A DNA stretch of 64,000 bases from Flavobacterium aquariorum (GCF_003254745.1 NZ_QKXH01000004.1:186001-250000), one strand, 5' to 3'; positions 26,133 to 34,829 are shown, counted from the stretch's first letter. A program made the numbers and translations. Notes: a model not told the origin generated them from the letters alone.

Positions 26133-26235
26133 AAATTTGTTAACTTAAAAAAAATGTTTGTAAGTAACTGATTTTTAGGTTATATATAATTTTAAATAAG
26201 AAAATTACACGTATTATTGATTAAGAAAAACCCCA

Positions 26236-26302
26236 TTAACATTAAATTATCATCTAAATAACATTGTGTTAACTTTAACTTAACATTGCAGTATCACCTT
26301 TG
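26236..26302 (+). promoter_or_regulatory. Pho-box array and -7 box of the porin-pst-phoU operon
   Basis: Five cores sit exactly every 11 bp: TTAACAT (26236), TTATCAT (26247), ATAACAT (26258), TTAACTT (26269) and TTAACAT (26280). The last starts 19 bp before the TTTG of the -7 box CACCTTTG (26295-26302), and no -33 TTTG is present. Activator-dependent initiation by PhoB is inferred. Confidence 0.75.
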
Positions 26303-26331
26303 CGGCAAATTAACATTCATATTAAAAGAAA

Positions 26332-27675
26332 ATGAAAAAAGTTATAGTTGCAATAATGATATCAATTTGTGGTATAGTTAATGCTCAGGAAGTTGAAAAT
26401 GACTCAATTAAACCAATTAGTCTTGACTCATTACAACAAGCCATAAATGAACATCAATTAAAGTTTGATGCTCTTAATGAACAGCTATCTCCTTTACAGG
26501 AAGAAGTTGATAGAATGTCTAAGTTGAAAATATCGGGTTATATGCAAGTTCAGTATGAGATGTATAATTATCAAGATGTACCAACTGCTACAGGAATGTT
26601 TCAATTGAAACCTGGAACATCCGAAACGAACGTGCCTTTAACTACCAATCCTGTTGATGTATCAAATTCATTTGTGATAAGAAGAGCAAGGGTTAAATTT
26701 ACGTATAAGCCTATTGAAGGAGTAGCATTCGTTTTACAGCCTAATTTTTCCTTTAGTGCGGTAACTTTGAAAGACGCTTATGTTCAGTTGAATGACCCTT
26801 GGCTAAACACTTTTCAACTGTGGGTTGGGCAATTCAACAGACCTGATTACGAGGTTGAATTTTCTTCGAGAGACAGAATAATATTAGAAAGAAGTAGAAT
26901 GACAACTATTTTATATCCTCAAGAAAGAGATTTGGGAGCAAAGTTTGTTGTTGATTTTACTACTAGATATGAAATCCCTTTAAAAATTGACTTCGCAGCA
27001 TTTAACGGAAATTTTGGTGAAGGACCTATTGCCAATCAAGTTTCGGATGTGGATAGTCACAAAGATATTGCGGTAAGAGCAACTTATTCTTTGAAATTTC
27101 CAAATGCAGGTTTAGGAATTGATTTTGGAGGAAATGGTTATTTTGGAAAAAACACCGTTTTTGCGGCAGGTACTTATAGTGATATTAATAATAATCCATT
27201 TACGGCTGCAGTTGGTGATATATTAGACAAACATTGGTTTGGAGCTGAAGTTCAAATGTTTTATGATGTTCTAGGTGGTTTTGCCTTGAAGTCTCAATTC
27301 AATAAAGGAGTTATTTCTGGTACGGCAGGAAGTGCCATAGTAAACAACAATCCTTCATTCAACTTTAGTGGAGAAAGAGAATTCTTTGGTTATTATGTAG
27401 AATTGGAGAAAAACTTTGGAACAAAATTTCAAGCAGCAGTTCGCTATGACTCATGGGATCCAAATTCAAGATTATCTGGTGATTCAGTTACTGTAGCTCC
27501 AGATTTGAGAGTACATACTTGGTCATTTGCTTTTGATTATTTCTTTACTAATTATACAAAAATTGCTTTAGGATATTCAATGCCAATAAATGAAACGAGT
27601 TCAACAGTTGGTGGAATTTATAATGATGATGTTAAAAACAATACAACAACCTTGAGATTTCAAGTTAATTTCTAA
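26332..27675 (+). CDS. OprP/OprO-like phosphate-selective porin
   Basis: This outer-membrane porin probably admits phosphate or polyphosphate. The 447-residue product has a signal peptide (to about residue 18, NAQ), a short coiled region (SLDSLQQAINEHQLKFDALNEQLSPLQEEV, about 30-63) and a beta-barrel with OprP-type segments (KLKISGYMQVQYE, VSNSFVIRRARVKFTYKPIEG, NTFQLWVGQFNRPDYEVEFSSRDR) ending in NTTTLRFQVNF. It is the first gene behind the strongest Pho-box array and is followed 32 bp later by pstS, so it is probably the outer gate of the Pst system. Confidence 0.88.
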   Translation: MKKVIVAIMISICGIVNAQEVENDSIKPISLDSLQQAINEHQLKFDALNEQLSPLQEEVDRMSKLKISGYMQVQYEMYNYQDVPTATGMFQLKPGTSETNVPLTTNPVDVSNSFVIRRARVKFTYKPIEGVAFVLQPNFSFSAVTLKDAYVQLNDPWLNTFQLWVGQFNRPDYEVEFSSRDRIILERSRMTTILYPQERDLGAKFVVDFTTRYEIPLKIDFAAFNGNFGEGPIANQVSDVDSHKDIAVRATYSLKFPNAGLGIDFGGNGYFGKNTVFAAGTYSDINNNPFTAAVGDILDKHWFGAEVQMFYDVLGGFALKSQFNKGVISGTAGSAIVNNNPSFNFSGEREFFGYYVELEKNFGTKFQAAVRYDSWDPNSRLSGDSVTVAPDLRVHTWSFAFDYFFTNYTKIALGYSMPINETSSTVGGIYNDDVKNNTTTLRFQVNF

Positions 27676-27707
27676 AAATTTTAAAAAAAATATTAATTTA
27701 TATCAAA

Positions 27708-28541
27708 ATGAAAACAACAAAATTAAAAGTAGCATTATTCATGTTAGTAGTTATGGGAATTGGTTTTTCTTTTACTACAGTTAACAAAGTAACGGTAAAA
27801 GGATCCGATACAATGGTTATTTTGTCTCAAAAATGGGCTGAAGTATATATGAAGAAAAACCCAGGAACTTCTATTCAAGTTACAGGTGGTGGATCTGGAG
27901 TAGGTCTTGCAGCATTAATTAACGGTTCTACTGATATTGCCAATGCAAGTCGTCCAATTAAACCTTCTGAAGTTGAAAAATTGAAAGCAAGATACGGTTC
28001 TGTAGGAGTTGAGATTCCTTGTGCCAAAGATGGTTTGTCTGTTTATTTGAATAAGGCAAATCCAGTTACTACACTTACTTTGAAACAAATTGGGCAAATT
28101 TTTGCCGGAAAAATCACGAATTGGAAAGAAGTTGGTGGACCAGATGCTCCAATCAAATTATATGGAAGAGAAAGCAGTTCAGGAACTTTTGGTTTCTTTA
28201 AAGACAATGTTGTAAGAACTGATTTTTCACCATCTTGTCAAACATTGCCTGGAACGGCTGCAATTGTAAATGCAGTTAAAAAAGACAAATATTCAATTGG
28301 TTATGGTGGAGCAGCTTATGCTGAAGGAGTAAAGGATTGCGCCGTGAAAAAAGACGACAAAAGCCCTGGGATTTTGCCAACTGCAGCTACAATTAAGAAT
28401 CATACTTACCCAATTTCAAGATACTTATACATGTATTTGAAATCAAGACCAACGGGTGAGATTAAAGCTTTTATTGATTGGATTTTAAGTGCCGAAGGCC
28501 AAGCAATTATTGCTGAAGTAGGTTATTATCCTTTAAAGTAA
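27708..28541 (+). CDS. pstS: Phosphate ABC transporter substrate-binding protein PstS
   Basis: This periplasmic protein binds phosphate for PstCAB. The 277-residue protein has an N-terminal signal peptide and the PstS/PBP motifs VKGSDTMVILSQKWAE, VTGGGSGVGLAALINGSTDIANASRP, GRESSSGTFGFF and KYSIGYGGAAYAEG. A hairpin after the stop (28555-28583) may stabilise or truncate the transcript, giving more PstS than permease. No lipobox cysteine was seen, unlike many Gram-positive PstS proteins. Confidence 0.93.
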   Translation: MKTTKLKVALFMLVVMGIGFSFTTVNKVTVKGSDTMVILSQKWAEVYMKKNPGTSIQVTGGGSGVGLAALINGSTDIANASRPIKPSEVEKLKARYGSVGVEIPCAKDGLSVYLNKANPVTTLTLKQIGQIFAGKITNWKEVGGPDAPIKLYGRESSSGTFGFFKDNVVRTDFSPSCQTLPGTAAIVNAVKKDKYSIGYGGAAYAEGVKDCAVKKDDKSPGILPTAATIKNHTYPISRYLYMYLKSRPTGEIKAFIDWILSAEGQAIIAEVGYYPLK

Positions 28542-28554
28542 TTTGAAGTAAAAC

Positions 28555-28583
28555 ATCCCTCATTTTAAATTAAAGTGAGGGAT
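28555..28583 (+). terminator. Hairpin between pstS and pstC (attenuator or partial terminator)
   Basis: ATCCCTCA (28555-28562) pairs with TGAGGGAT (28576-28583), and inner TTT/AAA pairs extend the stem. The T-tract after it is weak, so partial termination or RNA stabilisation is more likely than full termination. Confidence 0.55.
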
Positions 28584-28686
28584 ATTTATGTTTATTCTAT
28601 ACGGAATGAGCATTATTGTAAGTAGGTAGTTAGCACCAATGATGATATGCGACTCGAGCGATAGCGAACAGGCGAAGCAATTACAT

Positions 28687-28737
28687 ATGACCGATAAAAA
28701 TCAATTAATATCTACAGATGAATTCCTAAATAAATAA
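28687..28737 (+). CDS. Possible 16-codon leader ORF before pstC
   Basis: ATG at 28687 opens a 16-residue frame (MTDKNQLISTDEFLNK) whose stop ends one base before the pstC ATG at 28739. It could couple translation to pstC or be a remnant. It may also be chance in an AT-rich gap; there is no homology evidence. Confidence 0.2.
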   Translation: MTDKNQLISTDEFLNK

Positions 28738-28738
28738 A

Positions 28739-29980
28739 ATGGATTCCCAATTACCAATCAAACAAAGTTTCACTAAAGAAAGCTTAAAAAAGAAGTTCAG
28801 ACTTTCTGAATTTCTAGCTGAAAAAATTATATCGTCAATTGCTTTTCTATCAATAGCAATTATTTTTCTGATTTTCATTTTTGTTTTCAAAGAGTCATTA
28901 CCATTATTTAGTTTAGGTAGTGATGCCAAAGCAAAAACTGAAGCTCAAGCGACAACTGCAAATAAGCCGGAATCATACGGTGCATCTTCAGAAGAGTTGA
29001 AGCCTGAAGTATATGGAGCAGAAACCACCGAAGATTTAAAACCTGAGTCTTACGGGGCGGAAACAACACAGGAATTAAAACCAGAAACCTATGGATCTGA
29101 GACTGCAGCAAACGATGATTTAAAACCGGAAAGCTACGGAGACACTCCAAAAGAGGATTTAAGTGTTGCGCCTGCAGATGAAATGATGAATGAAGCATCT
29201 CAAAACCAAGAGGGATCGGATAAAACGTGGAGTACTTTTTTTAGTACTGAGTGGGTACCCGTTTCCGATAATCCTAGATTTGGATTGATGGGATTGTTAA
29301 TAGGAACGTTGAAAGTGACTATTATTGCCATGCTCATTGCGGGTCCATTGGCAGTATTGGCCGCTTTATTTACCTCTTGTTTTGCTTCCAAAAGAGTCAA
29401 AGAAATCATAAAACCTATTATCGAAATGCTTGCAGCTTTTCCATCGGTGGTCATTGGTTTTTTTGCATTGATGGTATTGGCTAGTTTTTTCCAAGATGTG
29501 TTTGGATATGATTCCAGGTTGAATGCTTTCATTGGTGGAGTGGCGATGGCTCTTGCTGCTATTCCAATTATCTACACGATTTCGGAAGATGCGTTGGCAT
29601 CGGTTCCAAAAACCTATACGGAAGCGAGTCTGGCATTGGGAGCCAGTAAGTGGCAAACAGCTTTTTTTGTGGTTTTGCCGGCGGCAACGCCAGGTATTTT
29701 TGCCGCATTATTACTGGGAGTTGGTAGGGTCTTTGGAGAAACAATGATAGCTTTGATGGCAACCGGAAATGCAGCTTTACTTTCTGCTAACCCATTTGAA
29801 AGTGTGCGTACGTTTGCTGCGACAATTGGTTCTGAAATGGCAGAAACGGTATTTGGAGAAACGCATTACAGTGTTTTGTTCTTTATAGGGTCATTACTTT
29901 TTATTTTTTCTTTCGCTTTGAATGCAGTAGCTGAGTTTTATGTAAAGGGTAAATTATTAAAAAAATTCCAAGGAAAATAG
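28739..29980 (+). CDS. pstC: Phosphate ABC transporter permease PstC with a repeat-bearing loop
   Basis: This inner-membrane permease pairs with PstA. The 413-residue product starts with a cytoplasmic tail, TM1 (about 28-50), a long periplasmic insert (about 60-180), then the permease core with EAA loop (EASLALGASKWQTAFFVVLPAATPGIFAA) and GRVFGETMIALMATGNAAL. The insert carries five KPExYG units at about residues 76, 88, 101, 114 and 129 (LKPEVYG, LKPESYG, LKPETYG), acidic and proline-rich. Typical PstC proteins of about 300 residues lack this. The codons of the repeats differ synonymously. The gene is in the pst operon. Confidence 0.92.
   Translation: MDSQLPIKQSFTKESLKKKFRLSEFLAEKIISSIAFLSIAIIFLIFIFVFKESLPLFSLGSDAKAKTEAQATTANKPESYGASSEELKPEVYGAETTEDLKPESYGAETTQELKPETYGSETAANDDLKPESYGDTPKEDLSVAPADEMMNEASQNQEGSDKTWSTFFSTEWVPVSDNPRFGLMGLLIGTLKVTIIAMLIAGPLAVLAALFTSCFASKRVKEIIKPIIEMLAAFPSVVIGFFALMVLASFFQDVFGYDSRLNAFIGGVAMALAAIPIIYTISEDALASVPKTYTEASLALGASKWQTAFFVVLPAATPGIFAALLLGVGRVFGETMIALMATGNAALLSANPFESVRTFAATIGSEMAETVFGETHYSVLFFIGSLLFIFSFALNAVAEFYVKGKLLKKFQGK
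28961..29158 (+). repeat. LKPExYG protein repeat region in pstC
   Basis: Five units of 13-15 residues (13, 13, 13 then 15) share KPE-x-YG, while their codons vary (AAG/AAA, CCG/CCT/CCA, GAA/GAG, TAC/TAT, GGT/GGA/GGG). The amino-acid pattern is conserved but the DNA is not. Confidence 0.8.
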
Positions 29981-29982
29981 TT

Positions 29983-30927
29983 ATGGATAAAGTTATGAAT
30001 GAATCAGAAAGCCACTTTTTTTCCAGTAAAAAAAGTAATTCTGAAGTAAAAGGTAAAATTTTCATTGGTATTACTCAATTAGCCGTAATCCTTATTATTG
30101 CTATTCTTTTTATTATTTTGGGAATCATTATTTACCAAGGAAGAACTAAGTTCTCTTGGGAATTTATATCTACTTTCCCAACAAACGGAATGACTGAGGG
30201 AGGGATTTTTCCTGCCTTGATTGGTACTTTTATTCTAGTTGTCGTCATGTCGATTGCAGCGGTTCCTTTTGGCACCATAACAGCACTTTACTTAACCGAA
30301 TATGCCAGTGAAAATTCAAAATTTGCTGCAGCGGTGCGATTTTCGGTTCGTACTTTGGCGGTAGTGCCATCGATTATATTTGGTCTTTTTGGTCTTGGCT
30401 TTTTTATTCAATTTTTAGGAGCTGGTGCAGATACCGTTTTTAATGACGGACAATTACGCTGGGGACAACCCAATATTCTTTGGGCGAGTTTAACGATGTC
30501 TTTATTGACTTTGCCAGTTATCATTGTTTCTGTTGAAGAATCTTTGAAAACAATCCCTCGTGAATTAAGAGAAGCTAGTTTGGCTCTTGGTGCAACCAAA
30601 TGGCAAACCATTAAAAAAGTAGTGCTTCCAGGTTCTGTTTCTGGAATTATGACCGGAACTATACTTGCTGTGAGTAGAGGTGCTGGTGAGGTAGCCCCGA
30701 TATTGTTCACAGGTGCAGCCTATTATTTAGCTACATTGCCAGGTTCTTTGAGTGACCAATTTATGAATTTGGGTTACCATGTTTATATTATGTCAACTCA
30801 ATCTTCCGATGTAGAGAAGACAATGCCAATACAGTTTGCCACAACTTTAGTGTTGCTAATTTTGACACTATCACTAAACGTTGTTGCCGTAATTATCAGA
30901 TCAAGAATTAGAAGAAGAGCAAAGTAA
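29983..30927 (+). CDS. pstA: Phosphate ABC transporter permease PstA
   Basis: This is the second inner-membrane permease of the Pst complex. The 314-residue product has TM1 at about 29-52, the core with AVPFGTITALYLTEYA, VPSIIFGLFGLGFF, an EAA loop (EASLALGATKWQTIKKVVLPGSVSGIMTG) and ISRGAGEVAPILFTGAAYY-like VSRGAGEVAPILFTGAAYY. It starts 2 bp after pstC, so the two are translationally linked. The alternative start at 29995 (MNESESHFF) is also plausible. Confidence 0.92.
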   Translation: MDKVMNESESHFFSSKKSNSEVKGKIFIGITQLAVILIIAILFIILGIIIYQGRTKFSWEFISTFPTNGMTEGGIFPALIGTFILVVVMSIAAVPFGTITALYLTEYASENSKFAAAVRFSVRTLAVVPSIIFGLFGLGFFIQFLGAGADTVFNDGQLRWGQPNILWASLTMSLLTLPVIIVSVEESLKTIPRELREASLALGATKWQTIKKVVLPGSVSGIMTGTILAVSRGAGEVAPILFTGAAYYLATLPGSLSDQFMNLGYHVYIMSTQSSDVEKTMPIQFATTLVLLILTLSLNVVAVIIRSRIRRRAK

Positions 30928-31015
30928 TGATTTATGATTGCAGATTAACGATTTTTGAATGTAGATTTTCTGTGATAATTATGAAATTATCCCTTTTATA
31001 AAACAATAAAAAATA

Positions 31016-31774
31016 ATGAAAGACATAAAAATAAAAGTTAATGATTTATCATTATACTATGGTGAAAAAAAGGCGCTGAATGAAATCACGATGGATATTC
31101 CCGCCAATAAAGTGACAGCCTTAATTGGGCCTTCGGGTTGTGGAAAATCTACTTTTTTGAGATGCATCAACAGAATGAATGATTTGATTTCAAATGTTTC
31201 CATTACTGGGCAAATGCTAGTGGAAGGGGTTGATATCTATGATAAAAATGTGGATGTAGTTAATATCCGAAAGAAGATTGGGATGGTTTTCCAAAAGTCG
31301 AATCCTTTTCCTAAATCTATTTATGAAAATATTGCTTACGGACCTCGTATTAACGGGATAAACAATAAAGCAGAATTGGATGAAATTGTTGAAAAATCAC
31401 TGCGTCAAGCCGCTATTTGGGATGAGTTGAAAGATCGTCTGGAAGATTCAGCATTAGGCCTTTCCGGTGGGCAACAGCAACGTTTATGTATCGGAAGAAC
31501 ATTGGCGGTAAGCCCAGATATTATTTTAATGGATGAGCCTGCAAGTGCCTTGGATCCTATCTCCACTTCAAAAATTGAAGAGTTGATACACGAGTTAAAA
31601 GAACAATACACGATCATTATCGTGACCCACAATATGCAACAAGCAGCCAGAACAAGCGATCACACGGCTTTCTTTTACATGGGTAATTTAATAGAAATGG
31701 GAAAAACAAATTCTATTTTTACCAAACCAATGCAAAAACAAACTGAAGATTATATTACAGGAAGATTTGGTTAA
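31016..31774 (+). CDS. pstB: Phosphate ABC transporter ATP-binding protein PstB
   Basis: This cytoplasmic ATPase drives phosphate import. The 252-residue product shows Walker [10 protein letters not shown] (38-46), the Q-loop region [21 protein letters not shown] typical of PstB, signature [16 protein letters not shown], Walker [17 protein letters not shown] and H-loop [11 protein letters not shown]. Length is standard. It is followed by phoU after 100 bp in the usual order. Confidence 0.95.
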   Translation: MKDIKIKVNDLSLYYGEKKALNEITMDIPANKVTALIGPSGCGKSTFLRCINRMNDLISNVSITGQMLVEGVDIYDKNVDVVNIRKKIGMVFQKSNPFPKSIYENIAYGPRINGINNKAELDEIVEKSLRQAAIWDELKDRLEDSALGLSGGQQQRLCIGRTLAVSPDIILMDEPASALDPISTSKIEELIHELKEQYTIIIVTHNMQQAARTSDHTAFFYMGNLIEMGKTNSIFTKPMQKQTEDYITGRFG

Positions 31775-31874
31775 TGGTTTTAAGTATATTAGTTTTGGTA
31801 TGATAGTTGATTCTGAACTATTGAACTTTTAGACTATTAAATTTATAAACTTCTACAATTTTAAACAAAATACA

Positions 31875-32555
31875 ATGGCAACACATTTCGAAATGGAACT
31901 AGATAATTTAAAAAGTATTATTAAAAAAATCGGAAAATTGGCTGAAGGCCAAGTGAGCGAAGCAGTGAAAATACTTTTGCAGGAACCAGAAGCCGCCGAA
32001 GGAAAAATCATAAAAAAAACCGAGAATAAAATTGATAAATTAGATGTCAAAATAGACGAAATCTGTCAAAGTATTTTTGCTTTGAAACAGCCTGTTGCTT
32101 CTGATTTGCGTTTTATTATGTCGGCAATGCAAATCAGTAATGAGATTGAACGAATAGGAGATTTATCTATTAGTATTGTTAAAAAAGCAAAAAATATAAA
32201 GGAAAAACATGATTTGATCGTGAAGTTCAATATTGCCGATATTTCCAGACAAGTGGAATTGATTACAGCTAAAACGAACATATGTTTTGCTGAGCAAGAT
32301 GGAAAAGCTACCGGGGAAATATTTGTTTTAAACAAAGATATCAGAAACAGCTGTGAGGATGCCATTCACGATATTATCAATGAAATGAAGGTGAATTCCA
32401 AAGCTGTGGTTTCAGGAACCAATTTGGTGATTGTTTTGAAACATTTGGAACGTATTTCCGAGCATTGTACCAACATCGCGGAATACGTTTATTTTACGGT
32501 TAATGCCAAAATTATTAAACACGATAAATTTGATGATTTAAGATCTGAAGATTAG
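31875..32555 (+). CDS. phoU: Phosphate transport regulator PhoU
   Basis: This cytoplasmic alpha-helical protein links Pst transport to PhoR inhibition. The 226-residue protein has two PhoU three-helix repeats (about 1-110 and 115-220) with the metal-binding-type motifs EIERIGDLSISI and LERISEHCTNIAEYVYF (E/DxxxD pattern). It is the last gene of the porin-pstSCAB-phoU operon and is followed by a terminator. Confidence 0.92.
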   Translation: MATHFEMELDNLKSIIKKIGKLAEGQVSEAVKILLQEPEAAEGKIIKKTENKIDKLDVKIDEICQSIFALKQPVASDLRFIMSAMQISNEIERIGDLSISIVKKAKNIKEKHDLIVKFNIADISRQVELITAKTNICFAEQDGKATGEIFVLNKDIRNSCEDAIHDIINEMKVNSKAVVSGTNLVIVLKHLERISEHCTNIAEYVYFTVNAKIIKHDKFDDLRSED

Positions 32556-32593
32556 TTTTTCTTCCGGAATTTGGAACACATAAATTGTAATAA

Positions 32594-32626
32594 GTCGGAA
32601 CATTCGTTTGTTCCGGCTTTTTTTTT
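32594..32626 (+). terminator. Terminator after phoU
   Basis: GTCGGAACA (32594-32602) pairs with TGTTCCGGC (32609-32617) and is followed by a nine-T run, 40 bp after the stop codon. The rest of the gap to 32974 holds only the inverted repeat at 32663-32723. Confidence 0.85.
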
Positions 32627-32662
32627 GCTTTTTATAGTCATGCTAAGCGTGTAAATATAGTT

Positions 32663-32723
32663 TTCTTTGCGTCTCTGTTTTTTTTAGTCAAATTCGACTC
32701 GCAAAGCCCAGATGCGCAAAGAA
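32663..32723. repeat. Intergenic imperfect inverted repeat
   Basis: TTCTTTGCGTCTCTG (32663-32677) is matched in inverted orientation by CAGATGCGCAAAGAA (32709-32723) with two mismatches. No gene is visible in this gap. Confidence 0.5.
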
Positions 32724-32974
32724 CAAAAGGATAAAATTTGTAAAAGTTATCTAAGAAGCTAAATTCGATTATGACTTTATTCCTTTATTTAATGATAACA
32801 AAAAAGTAAAATACGCCCCTTTGGTCCCGATGTATTTGCCAGTTCATTTTGCTCGAGTTAAGTGTGAATTCTTATAAAAGTTGTTTTGGTTTTATAAGAT
32901 TGCAATGGAAAATGTGAAGCATATTGCAAAAATGGGCAAACGTTTCTGGTGCCAAAAAGAAATAATTGAATTCT

Positions 32975-34036
32975 TTAAAACACCTTGAATAATTCTTCCC
33001 AGTTAACAGTAGTGTCCAATAGTGGAAGTCCTTTGAATTTTTCTATTTGCGAAAGATTTTCAATCTTAAAGGCATCTTGGGTTGCATAGGGAACTAAGCC
33101 TTCATTTTGCAATTTTTCGGCCAAGTAAATTTGTTCATATTGACCAGGAGTGGGTATAAAAAAGGCTTTTTTGTGGAGTTTTACCAAGTCCATTATCGTC
33201 GTGTAACCAGAACGGCAAAGCACTTTTTCACTTTCGTTAAAGGTTTGTTCCAATTGACGGGTTTTCATGAAATTATAATAAGTCACATTCCCAATTTGCT
33301 CTTTTTTTTGTTCGGCTTCGATAATGCCTTTTACGAAAACTACTTTTCCTTGAAATCGCTTTATCTCTTCGGTAAGATGGGCTTCCAGTAGTCCTCGCTG
33401 CGGTTCTGGCCCGGACAGGATAATCATTAAGTCGTATTGAATAGGCAAGGCCATTTTGTGCATACGGCTCAATGGACCCAGATAACGTAAGTTTAGAGAG
33501 TTGTTTTCCAGATGACCTAGTTTTCCGGTCAAGTTTAATTGGCTATTTACATCTGGGACCCAACAGGCATTGTATTTTTGGATAATGTATTGGTGTAATT
33601 TACTGGTAAGCCAGGTGGTATTTCCAGTCATTACATTCAATTGATGAGTGATAAATACCGATGGAATTTTGTTACTAAAAACCCCTAATCGATTATCGGA
33701 TATAATGCCGTCTATTTCATATTTCTGAATCCATTTTTTTACGATTCTTTTTTCTTCCCTTATTGCCTCAATCATTTTTGGGAGGCTTTTCATCAGTTTC
33801 CATTTGAAATTCTTGCCGTTTTTGGCATATTCAATTTGGTAGGAGGGCAATTCGAGGGTTTTTAAATAAGGAAATTCTTTTCGAAGTAACTCAAGCGCAA
33901 CCCCATCAGAAGCAACTATTGGGGTAAAATTATTTTCCTGCAATGCTTTGATAATAGGAATGCAACGGGTAGCATGACCGAGTCCCCAATTCAATGGAGC
34001 GATCAAAATAGTTTTATTTTCGGAGTCTAAATTCAT
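32975..34036 (-). CDS. MurG/GT28-like glycosyltransferase family protein
   Basis: This 353-residue two-domain GT-B type protein has the N-terminal ILIAPLNWGLGHATRCIPIIKALQENNF (a glycine-rich loop as in MurG-like enzymes) and a C-terminal donor-site stretch RSGYTTIMDLVKLHKKAFFIPTPGQYEQIYLAEKLQNEG, similar to UDP-GlcNAc transferases. The acceptor and product are unknown. It stands alone between phoU and a repeat protein, on the opposite strand to phoU. Confidence 0.8.
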   Translation of the reverse strand: MNLDSENKTILIAPLNWGLGHATRCIPIIKALQENNFTPIVASDGVALELLRKEFPYLKTLELPSYQIEYAKNGKNFKWKLMKSLPKMIEAIREEKRIVKKWIQKYEIDGIISDNRLGVFSNKIPSVFITHQLNVMTGNTTWLTSKLHQYIIQKYNACWVPDVNSQLNLTGKLGHLENNSLNLRYLGPLSRMHKMALPIQYDLMIILSGPEPQRGLLEAHLTEEIKRFQGKVVFVKGIIEAEQKKEQIGNVTYYNFMKTRQLEQTFNESEKVLCRSGYTTIMDLVKLHKKAFFIPTPGQYEQIYLAEKLQNEGLVPYATQDAFKIENLSQIEKFKGLPLLDTTVNWEELFKVF

Positions 34037-34178
34037 GTGCCAGTCTTACAGTTTAGTTGTAAGGCGAAAGATACTGGATGCTTTGTTTTTTAATGTTTGC
34101 AATGTATTACTAAAAGATTAATTAAATAAGCTGATATTTTTTATGCTAAAATACTATGGAAAATCCATAATAAACAAA

Positions 34179-34204
34179 AAGGCTATCCAATTTTGGGTAG
34201 CCTT
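34179..34204 (-). terminator. Terminator after the adaptor-domain repeat protein
   Basis: The hairpin AAGGCTATCC/GGGTAGCCTT is followed on the minus strand by TTTTTG, about 25 bp past the stop at 34227. Confidence 0.75.
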
Positions 34205-34226
34205 CAAAGTATTCGAAAAAACAAGT

Positions 34227-34763
34227 TTATTGTTTGATATACGTTTTGTTACCATTTGAATTGATGTAGTATTTACCTCCTTGTGGGCCAGTATATACTT
34301 TTTTGCCATTATAGTATTCTCCGGATGCTTTATCAGCTGTTTTTGCTGCTGTTTTGGATTTGTCTGTCGTTTTAGCAACTTCTTTTTTGACATCTTTAGT
34401 TGTTTTGTCGGCAGTTGCTTTAGAATCTTTGGTTACTTTATCCGTTGTTTTTTTGACATCTTTAGTTGTTTTCTCAGCAGTTGCTTTAGAATCTTTGGTT
34501 ACTTTATCCGTTGTTTTTTTAACATCTTTAGTTGTTTTGTCAGCAGTTGCTTTAGAATCTTTGATTACTTTATCTGTTGTTTTTTTGACATCTTTAGTTG
34601 TTTTGTCAGCAGTTGCTTTAGAATTTTTAGCTACTTTGTCTGAAGTTTTTTTAGTGTCTTTTGTAGCTTTTTCTATGGCTGTTTTTTCTTGAGTTTTAGT
34701 GGTTTGTCCGTAAAAAGTATTGGATACAATAAATAGGAAGCTTAATAACAATAATTTTTTCAT
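34227..34763 (-). CDS. Secreted Lys/Thr-rich repeat protein with a C-terminal PBCV basic adaptor-like domain
   Basis: This 178-residue protein has a signal peptide (to about residue 20, YGQ) and a charged helical region built of 22-residue repeats (TADKTTKDVKKTTDKVTKDS type, about 45-140). It ends in YYNGKKVYTGPQGGKYYINS followed by NGNKTYI. I recognise that C-terminal pattern as the PBCV-specific basic adaptor domain, first noted in chlorella virus proteins. It probably acts outside the cytoplasm; binding to polyanions or cell wall is a guess. Confidence 0.75.
   Translation of the reverse strand: MKKLLLLSFLFIVSNTFYGQTTKTQEKTAIEKATKDTKKTSDKVAKNSKATADKTTKDVKKTTDKVIKDSKATADKTTKDVKKTTDKVTKDSKATAEKTTKDVKKTTDKVTKDSKATADKTTKDVKKEVAKTTDKSKTAAKTADKASGEYYNGKKVYTGPQGGKYYINSNGNKTYIKQ
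34387..34630 (-). repeat. 66-bp tandem repeat within the adaptor-domain gene
   Basis: The marker GCAGTTGCTT (plus strand) recurs at 34411, 34477, 34543 and 34609, exactly 66 bp apart. The units are nearly identical, so the array expanded recently and may vary in copy number among strains. Confidence 0.85.
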
Positions 34764-34829
34764 ATCAATTTAGTTTTTAGATTAAACCTAAATTTACTAC
34801 TTTATTTTTTAATATTGGATTTAAAACTA

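Noticed and set aside
28640..28686. Riboswitch or structured leader before pstC
   Set aside because: The GCGA-rich stretch shows no recognisable fold apart from the hairpin further upstream.
34281..34692. Long plus-strand ORFs rich in Cys/Phe or Leu/Val/Ser
   Set aside because: They are antisense shadows of the 66-bp repeats in the adaptor-domain gene on the minus strand.
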